Shown one piece after another: positions 8,815 through 15,754 of a stretch of DNA of 64,000 bases (positions are counted from its first letter, which is position 1; each line of letters begins with the position of its first letter). The notes beneath the pieces were generated by a model, which worked only from the letters and a program-made list of their open reading frames with translations, was not told the origin of the DNA and ran no database searches. The DNA lies in contig NZ_JBKOFW010000002.1 of the NCBI RefSeq assembly GCF_046764005.1, positions 536,387 through 600,386 on the forward strand, given 5' to 3'. This DNA is from Oryzobacter faecalis (lineage in GTDB: Bacteria > Actinomycetota > Actinomycetes > Actinomycetales > Dermatophilaceae). The translations under genes were made by a program, and so were the position numbers.

Positions 8815-9085
8815 CGGGCTCCTCGGCGATCTCCTTCGGGAGGTGGCCCGCCGACTTCGCGTAGTACGCGGCGGCCTTGCGCTCGGTGAAGGTGCGCGCC
8901 ACGCCGACGGCGAGGCCGGTGATGGCGGCGTACGCGACGGCCTTGGCGAGGGGGGCGTCGGGGTCCTTGGGGTTGATCTCGTCCTTGAGGGCCCTGCCCC
9001 ACACGGCGTTGACGAGCTTGGTCGCGACGACCCCGGCGAGGATGGCGCTCCCGGTTCCGAGAACCTTCCAGGCGAGCGGTCCCAT
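8807..9085 (-). CDS. DUF4235 family small membrane protein
   Basis: A 92-residue protein matching the actinobacterial DUF4235 pattern: MGPLAWKVLGTGSAILAGVVATKLVN at the N-terminus is one hydrophobic helix, WGRALKDEINPKDPDAPLAKAVAYAAITGLAVGVARTF follows with a second helix, and the C-terminus is charged. Function is unknown. The end overlaps the convergent hydrolase pseudogene by eight bases. Start ATG at 9085 is preceded on its strand by GGAGGACGAC. Confidence 0.85.
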   Translation of the reverse strand: MGPLAWKVLGTGSAILAGVVATKLVNAVWGRALKDEINPKDPDAPLAKAVAYAAITGLAVGVARTFTERKAAAYYAKSAGHLPKEIAEEPVS

Positions 9086-9182
9086 GTGTCGTCCTCCAGC
9101 GTGGTTCGGGGTCGCCGGAGGGGCCTCCGACGCGGGTCTCCCTACCCTATGCCCGCGGGTATACGCTGTCCGAGTCCAACGA

Positions 9183-9264
9183 CAGGGGAGCGCTCCGGCG
9201 CTGAGAGTGCGGCTCGCCGCAGACCCTCGAACCTGATCCGGTTAGCACCGGTGTAGGGAGTCGG
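9183..9264 (+). promoter_or_regulatory. TPP (THI-box) riboswitch
   Basis: The RNA shows the conserved TPP aptamer elements in order: GGGGAGC, GCTGAGAG (pyrimidine-sensor arm), GCAGACCCTCGAACCTGATC and GGTTAGCACCGGTGTAGGGAG. It lies about 100 bases upstream of the YkoE-like gene and should repress the transporter when thiamine pyrophosphate is abundant. A possible expression platform follows at 9277-9323. Confidence 0.95.
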
Positions 9265-9276
9265 GAATCTCAGGTG

Positions 9277-9323
9277 CACCCCCGGCACACCCGCCAGGCG
9301 TGGCCTGCGAGGTGCCGGGAGTG
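9277..9323 (+). terminator. Candidate riboswitch expression-platform hairpin
   Basis: Arms 9277-9288 and 9312-9323 (right arm GTGCCGGGAGTG) pair at 11 of 12 positions around a 23-base loop. There is no U-run, so it may act as a weak terminator or, with 3' leader bases, control access to the ATG at 9361. Its role is inferred only from its place after the aptamer. Confidence 0.35.
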
Positions 9324-9360
9324 TCCCTCTCCGAGGTGTCCACACCACGGGAGAACACAC

Positions 9361-10065
9361 ATGGCAACCCAGCTCACCGAGCCGACGGCCCGCCGCCGCG
9401 GCTCCATCACGGCCACCGCACCCCTCATGGGGTGGCGGACGGTCGACATCCTCACGATCGCCTTCCTCGGCGCGGCCCTCGGTGTCGCGTTCTGGGGCTG
9501 GGGGATCCTCTACAACGGGCCGATCACCGCCCTCAAGCTCGGCTACGCCCCGCTCAACGGCCTGTTCGTCGGCACCTGGTTCCTCGCCGGGGTCGTCGGC
9601 GGACTGGTCGTCCGGCGGCCGGGCGCGGCGCTGTTCTGCGAGGTCGTCGCGGCGCTCGTCTCGATGCTGCCGGGCACCGAGTGGGGCGCGACCGTCCTCG
9701 TCTCCGGCATCCTCCAGGGCCTCGGCGCCGAGCTCGCGTTCGCGATCTTCGGCTACAAGGCGTTCGGGGTCGTCGCGGCCTCGCTCGCCGGGGTGCTGTC
9801 GGCGCCGCTCGAGTGGGCCTTCGAGGTCGTGAGGTTCCCGGCGTCGTGGGCCGACGTGCCGGTGCTGTCGGTCCTCGCGAACGGCGGCGGCTGGTACGCC
9901 GAGTGGGTCCTGCGCGACAAGCTGGCCTACCTGCTCGCGATGGGTGTCTCCGGCGCCGTGCTCGCCGGTGTCGTCGGCTGGCTGCTCACCCGTGCGCTCG
10001 CCCGGGCCGGGGCGCTGTCCGCGTTCCCGGCGGGGCAGGAGCACCGGGAGTCCCACGCTGTCTGA
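9361..10065 (+). CDS. ykoE: ECF transporter substrate-binding (S) component, YkoE-like
   Basis: A 234-residue integral membrane S component for thiamine or its hydroxymethylpyrimidine precursor. It has roughly five to six hydrophobic helices beginning at TVDILTIAFLGAALGVAFWG, with the family stretches GTWFLAGVVGGLVVRRPGAALFCEVVAA and SMLPGTEWGATVLVSG (about 76-125). The TPP riboswitch upstream and the ATPase/EcfT gene downstream support thiamine-related uptake. The ATG is preceded by GGGAGAACACAC. The gene name is by family resemblance. Confidence 0.88.
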   Translation: MATQLTEPTARRRGSITATAPLMGWRTVDILTIAFLGAALGVAFWGWGILYNGPITALKLGYAPLNGLFVGTWFLAGVVGGLVVRRPGAALFCEVVAALVSMLPGTEWGATVLVSGILQGLGAELAFAIFGYKAFGVVAASLAGVLSAPLEWAFEVVRFPASWADVPVLSVLANGGGWYAEWVLRDKLAYLLAMGVSGAVLAGVVGWLLTRALARAGALSAFPAGQEHRESHAV

Positions 10066-10091
10066 CCCCCGCCCCGCGGCCTCCCCGCGAC

Positions 10092-10133
10092 CGTGGGTGA
10101 CGACCGTCGGCCCGCCGACGGTGGTCACCCACG
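10092..10133. repeat. Family A palindrome, copy 2, at a start codon
   Basis: Arms CGTGGGTGACGACCGTCGGC (10092-10111) and its near-complement (10114-10133) differ at one position around two bases. The element fills the gap between the ykoE-like stop at 10065 and the next gene, and the most plausible GTG start of that gene (10121) lies inside its right arm. A GTG at 10097 in the left arm is also in frame. Confidence 0.9.
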
Positions 10134-12529
10134 TCCCGGAGGAGGACGGGCCGCGGCGTGGCCTCGTCGAGGTCGACGCGCTCACCTGGCGCCCTTTCGG
10201 GCGGCGCGAGCCGGTGCTCCGGGACGTGTCGCTGCGGGTCGAGCCGGGGGAGCGCGTCCTCCTCGTCGGTCCGAGCGGGTCGGGCAAGTCGACCCTGCTC
10301 CGCGCGTTCGCCGGGTTGCTCGAGACCGCCGACGCCGGCGACGTCACCGGTTCGGTGCGGGTCGACGGCGCGGCCCCCGGTGCCCGGCCGGGGTCGGTGG
10401 GGCTCGTGCTCCAGGAGCCCGGGTCCGGGGTCGTCGCCGCCTCGGTCGGGCGCGACGTCGCCTTCGGGCCCGAGAACGTGGCGATGCCGCGCGCGGCGAT
10501 GGCGCCCCTCGTCACTGCTGCCCTGGACGCCGTGGGTCTCGGCGACCTGCCCCTCGACACCCCGACGTCGGCGCTCTCGGGGGGCCAGACCCAACGGCTG
10601 GCGCTCGCCGGGACCCTCGCCCTCGACCCGTCGGTCGTCCTCCTCGACGAGCCGACGGCGATGCTCGACCCCGCATCGGCCGCCGAGGTCCGCGAGGCCG
10701 TCGGCGCGCTCGTCGCGAGGCCCGGGGCGCCCACGCTCGTCGTCGTCGAGCACGTCCTCGGCCCGTGGGTCGACCTCGTGTCGCGGCTCGTCGTCCTCTC
10801 CGCCGACGGGCGGGTCGTCGCCGACGGTCCGGTGCGGGCGACTCTTGCGGACGAACGCGAGCGGCTGCTGGACATGGGGGTGTGGGTGCCGGGGGAGCGG
10901 CCACCGGCGCCGGTCGCCGTCGACCCGTCGCTCGTCGCCCCCCGCGACGGACGGGGCGAGGCCGGTGCAGTCCATGGGCTTCGCGCTGCTGACGTGGGGC
11001 GCAGCAGTGCGAACGGTGCCGCGGTCGGGCGGCTTCGCGCTGCTGACGTGGGGCGCAGCAGTGCGAAGCAGCCGGGACCGTCGGTGACGGCCGCGCTGCG
11101 GGCGGCCCCGCTCACGGTCGAGCGGAGGACGCGCCTCGTCGACGGGACCGTCCGCACCCGCGTCGCGGCGCGCACCGCCGACCCGGTGGCCGCCGCGCCG
11201 GGCACCCTCACGGCGCTCGTCGGCCCCAGCGGGTCGGGCAAGTCGACGGTCCTCCACGCGCTCGCGGGGTTCCTGCCCGCCACCGGCGGCACCGCCGTCA
11301 GGATCGCCACACCCACCGGCCCGAGCTCGCCGGCCGCCCTGCCCGCCGCCGAGCTCGCCACCCACGTGGCGTGGGTCCCGCAGTGGTCGAGCTCGACGAT
11401 CGTCGCCGGCACCGTCCTCGACGAGGTCCTCGCCACGACCCGGGCCCTGGGCCGGGAGGACGACGCCGCCAAGGGCCGAGCCCGCGCCCTCCTCACCACC
11501 CTCGGCCTGCTCCACCTCCAGCGGGCCGACCCGCGCCACCTCTCCGGCGGGGAGCAGCGCCGCCTCGCGGTCGCCGCCGCGCTCCTCCACGGACCGGACG
11601 TCCTCCTCGCCGACGAGCCGACGGTCGGGCAGGACCGCCGCACCTGGGCGGCCCTCGTCGGGCTCGTCGCGGCCTACCGGACCGCCGGTGGCGCGGTCGT
11701 CACGGCCACCCACGACACCCACGTCGTCGACCGCGCGACGACGGTGCACCGGCTCGGGGCCCCGTCGGCCGGGGCCCCGTCGGCCGGGGTCCCGGAGCCG
11801 CCCACGGCGTCCCCGCTCGTCGCGCGCTGCGGCCCCCTCGCCCTCCTCGCGTCCGCCCTCCTCGCGGTCCCGGCGGGCGTCGTCTCGCCGCACTGGTCGG
11901 TGACCGTGTGGGTGCTCGCGGCGCAGGTCGTCCTCTCCCTCGTCGGGCTGTCCGCCCCGGGCGAGCGAGCCAAGCCGCCGAAACGCCTGCGCCGCACCGG
12001 CGTCAGGCTGGTGCCGGGCCTGCTCGCCGCGGCCTCCGTCGCCTGGTCCACGTGGCTCCTCGCCGGTCACGACGTCGATGCCGCGGCAACCGTGGCCCTG
12101 CGCGTCCTCGTCATCACGCTGCCGTCGGCCGTCCTCATCCCCTGGATCGACCCCGACCGCCTCGGCGACCACCTCGCCCAGCGCCTCCGCCTCCCTGACC
12201 GCCCTGTCGTCGCCACCGCCGCCGCCCTGCAGCGGGTCCACTCGTTCGGGGAGATCTGGCGCGAGCTCGGCCGTGCCCGGCGGATCCGGGGGCTCGGGAT
12301 CTCGTGGCGGCGGCCCGGCACCCTCGTCGCCCACCTCGGCGCCCTGACGCTGGGACTGCTCGTCCGCACCCTCCGCTCCGCCGCCGACCTCGCCGTCGCG
12401 ATGGACGCCCGCGGCTTCGCGACCGCCTCCTCGCGCACCTGGTGGGTCCCCGCCCGGTGGACGTGGCGGGACAGCCTGCTCGTCGCGCTCGCGACCGTCC
12501 CCCTCGTCGTGGCGGTCCTCGCCCGCTGA
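10121..12529 (+). CDS. ECF transporter: two ATPase domains fused to an EcfT-like membrane domain (YkoD/YkoC type)
   Basis: About 802 residues energising the YkoE-like S component. ATPase 1 has Walker A GPSGSGKST (10273), signature LSGGQTQRLALAG and Walker B VVLLDEPTAMLD. ATPase 2 has GPSGSGKSTVLHALAGF (11224), signature LSGGEQRRLAVAAAL and DVLLADEPTVGQD. From about 11820 several hydrophobic segments follow, with an EcfT-like stretch near RVHSFGEIWRELGRARRIRGLG. The linker between ATPases contains two copies of LRAADVGRSSA encoded by palindrome C; a second short tandem repeat (GAPSA twice, near 11757) precedes the membrane part. The start is uncertain because a family A palindrome covers the region and no clear ribosome site is visible. 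Confidence 0.88.
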   Translation: MVTHVPEEDGPRRGLVEVDALTWRPFGRREPVLRDVSLRVEPGERVLLVGPSGSGKSTLLRAFAGLLETADAGDVTGSVRVDGAAPGARPGSVGLVLQEPGSGVVAASVGRDVAFGPENVAMPRAAMAPLVTAALDAVGLGDLPLDTPTSALSGGQTQRLALAGTLALDPSVVLLDEPTAMLDPASAAEVREAVGALVARPGAPTLVVVEHVLGPWVDLVSRLVVLSADGRVVADGPVRATLADERERLLDMGVWVPGERPPAPVAVDPSLVAPRDGRGEAGAVHGLRAADVGRSSANGAAVGRLRAADVGRSSAKQPGPSVTAALRAAPLTVERRTRLVDGTVRTRVAARTADPVAAAPGTLTALVGPSGSGKSTVLHALAGFLPATGGTAVRIATPTGPSSPAALPAAELATHVAWVPQWSSSTIVAGTVLDEVLATTRALGREDDAAKGRARALLTTLGLLHLQRADPRHLSGGEQRRLAVAAALLHGPDVLLADEPTVGQDRRTWAALVGLVAAYRTAGGAVVTATHDTHVVDRATTVHRLGAPSAGAPSAGVPEPPTASPLVARCGPLALLASALLAVPAGVVSPHWSVTVWVLAAQVVLSLVGLSAPGERAKPPKRLRRTGVRLVPGLLAAASVAWSTWLLAGHDVDAAATVALRVLVITLPSAVLIPWIDPDRLGDHLAQRLRLPDRPVVATAAALQRVHSFGEIWRELGRARRIRGLGISWRRPGTLVAHLGALTLGLLVRTLRSAADLAVAMDARGFATASSRTWWVPARWTWRDSLLVALATVPLVVAVLAR
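10978..11067 (+). repeat. Palindrome C, two in-frame copies inside the ECF ATPase gene
   Basis: Copies at 10978-11013 and 11032-11067 are identical over 36 bases. Each has arms TTCGCGCTGCTG and CAGCAGTGCGAA with one mismatch around ten bases. They start 54 bases apart, a multiple of three, so both are read as LRAADVGRSSA in the linker between the two ATPase domains. Confidence 0.9.
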
Positions 12530-12536
12530 CTCTTCT

Positions 12537-12586
12537 CGAGTCGTGTGCCCAGGTGGTCGCCCGGGCAGCCACCCGGGCACACGACC
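12537..12586. repeat. Family B palindrome, copy 2
   Basis: Starts CGAGTCGTGTGCCCAGGTGG and ends with the complementary GGGCACACGAC, with several mismatches near the centre. It begins 8 bases after the ECF gene stop and could end that transcript. The sequence is clearly related to the copies at 1625, 20368 and 37157. Confidence 0.85.
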
Positions 12587-12660
12587 CCGGGAGCGGAGAG
12601 GCGCGACGTCGCGAGGGCCCGCGAAGGGCTGAGGGGGGCGCGCGGGCATACTGGGCGACC

Positions 12661-13869
12661 GTGTCCGCCTCCTCGCCCCACCCGGTCGGGAAGGTCCGCA
12701 TCCCGCGCGAGATCTGGGTGCTCATCGCCTCGGCGTTCGTCATCGCCCTCGGGTTCGGGCTCATCACCCCGGTGCTGCCCCAGTTCGCGCAGAGCTTCGG
12801 TGTCGGGGCCACCGCCAGCTCGGTCGTCGTCTCCGCCTTCGCGTTCTTCCGGCTCGTCTTCGCGCCCGGTGGAGGACGCCTCATCGCCCGGCTCGGCGAG
12901 CGGCCGGTCTACCTCCTGGGCCTGGTCATCGTCGCCGTCTCCACCGGGGCCACGGCGTTCGCGCAGACCTACTGGCAGCTGCTCCTCTTCCGCGGGCTGG
13001 GAGGCATCGGGTCCGTGATGTTCACGGTGTCGGCGGTGGCCCTGCTCGTCCGGCTGTCCCCGCCCTCGATCCGGGCACGGGTGTCCTCGGCCTACGCGTC
13101 CGCGTTCCTCATCGGCGGCGTCGGCGGGCCGGTGTTCGGCGGCTTGCTCGGCAACCTGGGCCTGCGCGTGCCGTTCCTCGTCTACGCGGTGGCACTGCTC
13201 GTCGCGGCCTCGGTGGTCGCGCTCTTCCTCGGCGGGGCGTCCCTGCGACCCGACGAGTCCGCCGCCACGCTCCCGGCGATGACGGTCCGCGACGGGTGGG
13301 GCGACAGCGCCTACCGGGCGGCCGTGTGGTCCGGGTTCGCCAACGGCTGGGCGAACTTCGGGGTGCGCAACGCCATCCTTCCCCTCTTCGCCGCGGTCGT
13401 CATCGGCAAGGAGCCCTGGGTCGCGGGCATGGCCCTCGCGGTGTTCGCCGCCGGCAACGCGGTGGGCCTCACCGTCGCGGGCCGGCTGTCCGACCGCGTC
13501 GGGCGCAAGCCGTTCATCGTCACCGGGCTGCTCGTCAGCGGGACCGCCACCGCGGTGACCGGGTTCTCGGCCAACCTGCCGACGCTCGTCGTCCTCTCGG
13601 TCGTCGCGGGCGTGGGCTCCGGGACGCTCAACCCGGCGCAGCAGGCATCCCTCGCGGACGTCGTCGGGCGTGAGCGCAACGGCGGGCCGGCGCTCGCCGC
13701 GTTCCAGATGGCGGCCGACACCGGCGCCATCATCGGGCCGATCGTGGCGGGGCTCCTCGTCGACGTCGGGTCGTACGCGCTGGCCTTCGGGGTCACGGGC
13801 GCGATCACCGTGCTCGCGGCCGTCCCGTGGATGAGGGCGCGCGAGACGCACGTCGTCACCCGCGCCTGA
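12661..13869 (+). CDS. MFS transporter, 12-helix drug/metabolite efflux type
   Basis: A 402-residue major facilitator. The first half has VLIASAFVIALGFGLITPVLPQFAQSFG and the MFS loop ARLGERPVYL; the second half has AGRLSDRVGRKPFIV, the second DRxGRK motif. SGTLNPAQQASLADVVGRE near residue 320 is typical of multidrug or sugar exporters, but substrate cannot be assigned. The GTG start at 12661 precedes the first basic segment; an open frame extends upstream through family B palindrome and is unlikely to be coding. Confidence 0.86.
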   Translation: MSASSPHPVGKVRIPREIWVLIASAFVIALGFGLITPVLPQFAQSFGVGATASSVVVSAFAFFRLVFAPGGGRLIARLGERPVYLLGLVIVAVSTGATAFAQTYWQLLLFRGLGGIGSVMFTVSAVALLVRLSPPSIRARVSSAYASAFLIGGVGGPVFGGLLGNLGLRVPFLVYAVALLVAASVVALFLGGASLRPDESAATLPAMTVRDGWGDSAYRAAVWSGFANGWANFGVRNAILPLFAAVVIGKEPWVAGMALAVFAAGNAVGLTVAGRLSDRVGRKPFIVTGLLVSGTATAVTGFSANLPTLVVLSVVAGVGSGTLNPAQQASLADVVGRERNGGPALAAFQMAADTGAIIGPIVAGLLVDVGSYALAFGVTGAITVLAAVPWMRARETHVVTRA

Positions 13870-14633
13870 ACCCCGGGAACGCCCGCGACCCGGGCCGCGT
13901 TGAGGATGGGCCGGTCCCGCACCGGCAGGCGTGCCGGGAGCCCGGCCGCCAGGAGCCCGACCCGGAGGTCACCATCACCGCAGCCACCGCCACCGTCGCC
14001 GCCACCACGGTCCTCGACGAGCAGGTCGAGACCCTCCTCGCCCTCGGGTACCCGGCCCTCGCCGGGCTCACCGAGCAGGCCTTCACCGACCGCCTCGAGC
14101 CCCTCCGCGACGCCGCCGCCCGGCTGCCCGACCTCCCCGCCGACACCCCACCCGGCCACACGCCCCTCGTCCTCGTCGTGACGCGTGAGCTCGTCGACCC
14201 CGAGCGCACCGTCCCCCTCCTCCGCCTCACCGGTGGGCGCAAGGAGGGCATCCTCGACCGCAACCACGGCGAGCAGGGCCTGGCCCCCTACCGGGCCATC
14301 GAGCAGGTCGCCCTGCCCGACCCGGGCGCCTACCTCCTCCTCGACGTCGACCGGGGCGAGGAGTTCCTCGGCGTCCGGCCGGAGGAGGCGCTGCCCGTCA
14401 TCCTCGGTCGGCGGCGCACACCGCTGACCATCGAGGAGGGCATCGCGGCCGTCACGCACGTCCCCGCGCTCCTCGAGCGGAACCGGTGCTTCATGCTGTC
14501 CGGTTCGCGGCGTGGCGACCGGCGGGTGCCGGCCCTGTGGATCAGCGAGCGGGCGGCGAAGCTCGGCTGGTGCTGGGACGGCAACCCGCACGACTGGCTC
14601 GGCGTCGCGAGCGCGGCGGCCCGCACCGCCTGA
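13827..14633 (+). CDS. DUF5701 family protein, start uncertain
   Basis: Conserved actinobacterial protein of unknown function. Family stretches begin at LDEQVETLLALGYPALAGL (from about 14012) and include LLRLTGGRKEGILDR, PYLLLDVDRGEEF-like text, RRRTPLTIEEGIAAVTH, CFMLSGSRRGDRRVPALWIS and LGWCWDGNPHDWLG. The only standard in-frame start upstream is GTG 13827, inside the end of the MFS gene, and it adds about 50 unconserved residues. A GGAGG at 13964-13968 sits five bases before an in-frame ATC at 13974, exactly where homology would be expected to start, so the true initiation codon may be ATC or a mutated ATG. Confidence 0.78.
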   Translation: MDEGARDARRHPRLNPGNARDPGRVEDGPVPHRQACREPGRQEPDPEVTITAATATVAATTVLDEQVETLLALGYPALAGLTEQAFTDRLEPLRDAAARLPDLPADTPPGHTPLVLVVTRELVDPERTVPLLRLTGGRKEGILDRNHGEQGLAPYRAIEQVALPDPGAYLLLDVDRGEEFLGVRPEEALPVILGRRRTPLTIEEGIAAVTHVPALLERNRCFMLSGSRRGDRRVPALWISERAAKLGWCWDGNPHDWLGVASAAARTA

Positions 14634-14650
14634 CCCCCACCGCCACGAGG

Positions 14651-14682
14651 GCGGAAACGGCCCCTCCGGCAGCTGTTTCCGC
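14651..14682. terminator. Hairpin between convergent genes
   Basis: GCGGAAAC (14651-14658) pairs with GTTTCCGC (14675-14682) around a 16-base loop, between the ends of the DUF5701 gene and the convergent membrane-protein gene. It is a modest stem with no U-run; terminator role is inferred from position. Confidence 0.45.
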
Positions 14683-14697
14683 ACGCTCGGTGCCGCG

Positions 14698-15633
14698 TCA
14701 GCCGTCGCGGTCGTCGGCCGCCGATGGCGGGACGAGCATGACGACCGCCGCGGCGAGGCAGGCGAGCGCCGACCCGATCGCGACCGGCGACCACCACGTG
14801 CGGCCGTCGATCCCCGCGTCGGCCTGGAAGCCGCCGACGGCCCACAGCACCGCGAGGTACGCCGCGCCCGACGCCGTCACCGCGGCCGTGAGGACCGCGC
14901 CCCAGGGGATCCGGCGCCACAGGAGGACGCCGGCCGTGAGGAACGCCGGGGCGAGGACGCCGAGGTCGAGGGCGTAGACGAGGTGCACGGCCTCGGGAGG
15001 CATGACGTCCTCCGGCGGCAGGTCACCGGTCACGGCGAACCGCACCGAGAGCCCACCCCAGGCCGCGACGAGCGCCAGGCCGACGAGGACCGAGAACACC
15101 GCGACCACACGCGCCCGCACGCCGGAGGCGAGGCGCCGGGCCACGGCGGGCGCGTCGATGCTCGTCCCGAGGAGGACGAGACCTGCCGCCGAGGCGGAGA
15201 ACGCGGCCACGTGGAGCAGGAACACGTCGCTGAAGCGGGCTCCGAAGGCGTAGTACGCGAAGTTGTAGACGCCGTAGAAGAGCATCCCCACCCACACGGT
15301 CACCGACGCAGCCGTGGCTGCGCGCCACGAGGCGCCCAGGGCGAGGGCCAGGGTGGGGGCCGCCACGACGAGGGTCACGAGGTCGTTGCCGCGCAGGGCG
15401 GCGACGGCCCACGTCTGCTCGGGGTAGAGGGCGTCGACGAACAGCCCGAGCGCGGACGCCACGACCATCAGCCCGAGGACGACGAGGGAGAGGACCCACG
15501 CAGCCGTGAGGCGCGGGCCGGTGAGGAGGAGCGGCGGCGACGACCCCCGATCGCGGACCTCACGGCGGTGCATGCCGACGGTGACGGTCGTCGCGCGGAG
15601 GACGGTGGTGTGGGTGGCCCGTGTGGTGTCCAT
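14698..15633 (-). CDS. Multi-pass membrane protein of unknown function
   Basis: A 311-residue protein with about eight hydrophobic helices, among them AAWVLSLVVLGLMVVASALGLFVDALYP, LVTLVVAAPTLALALGA, FSDVFLLHVAAFSASAAGLVLLG and SPVAIGSALACLAAAVVMLV. No family motif was recognised. The N-terminal 35 residues are hydrophilic and Arg/Thr-rich, so the true start may be later than the ATG used here. It is a single gene on the minus strand between DUF5701 and a DHA2 exporter. Confidence 0.72.
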   Translation of the reverse strand: MDTTRATHTTVLRATTVTVGMHRREVRDRGSSPPLLLTGPRLTAAWVLSLVVLGLMVVASALGLFVDALYPEQTWAVAALRGNDLVTLVVAAPTLALALGASWRAATAASVTVWVGMLFYGVYNFAYYAFGARFSDVFLLHVAAFSASAAGLVLLGTSIDAPAVARRLASGVRARVVAVFSVLVGLALVAAWGGLSVRFAVTGDLPPEDVMPPEAVHLVYALDLGVLAPAFLTAGVLLWRRIPWGAVLTAAVTASGAAYLAVLWAVGGFQADAGIDGRTWWSPVAIGSALACLAAAVVMLVPPSAADDRDG

Positions 15634-15754
15634 GGTGCGCTCCTCGCGCGGGCGTCCGGGTCGGCGGTCGGCCCCTGGCGTCCCGCTGGTCCCACGCTAG
15701 GACGGCTGGGGCACGACGGCGGACGGGTGTCCGCCGGCTCACACGCCCTCCTGG

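Noticed and set aside
9944..10120. Start of the ECF ATPase at 9944
   Set aside because: It would overlap the ykoE-like gene by about 40 residues with no homology and pass through the palindrome; GTG 10121 is closer to the conserved N-terminus.
9142..11643. 833-codon minus-strand open frame
   Set aside because: Antisense to the riboswitch, ykoE-like and ECF ATPase genes, whose motifs clearly define the plus strand.
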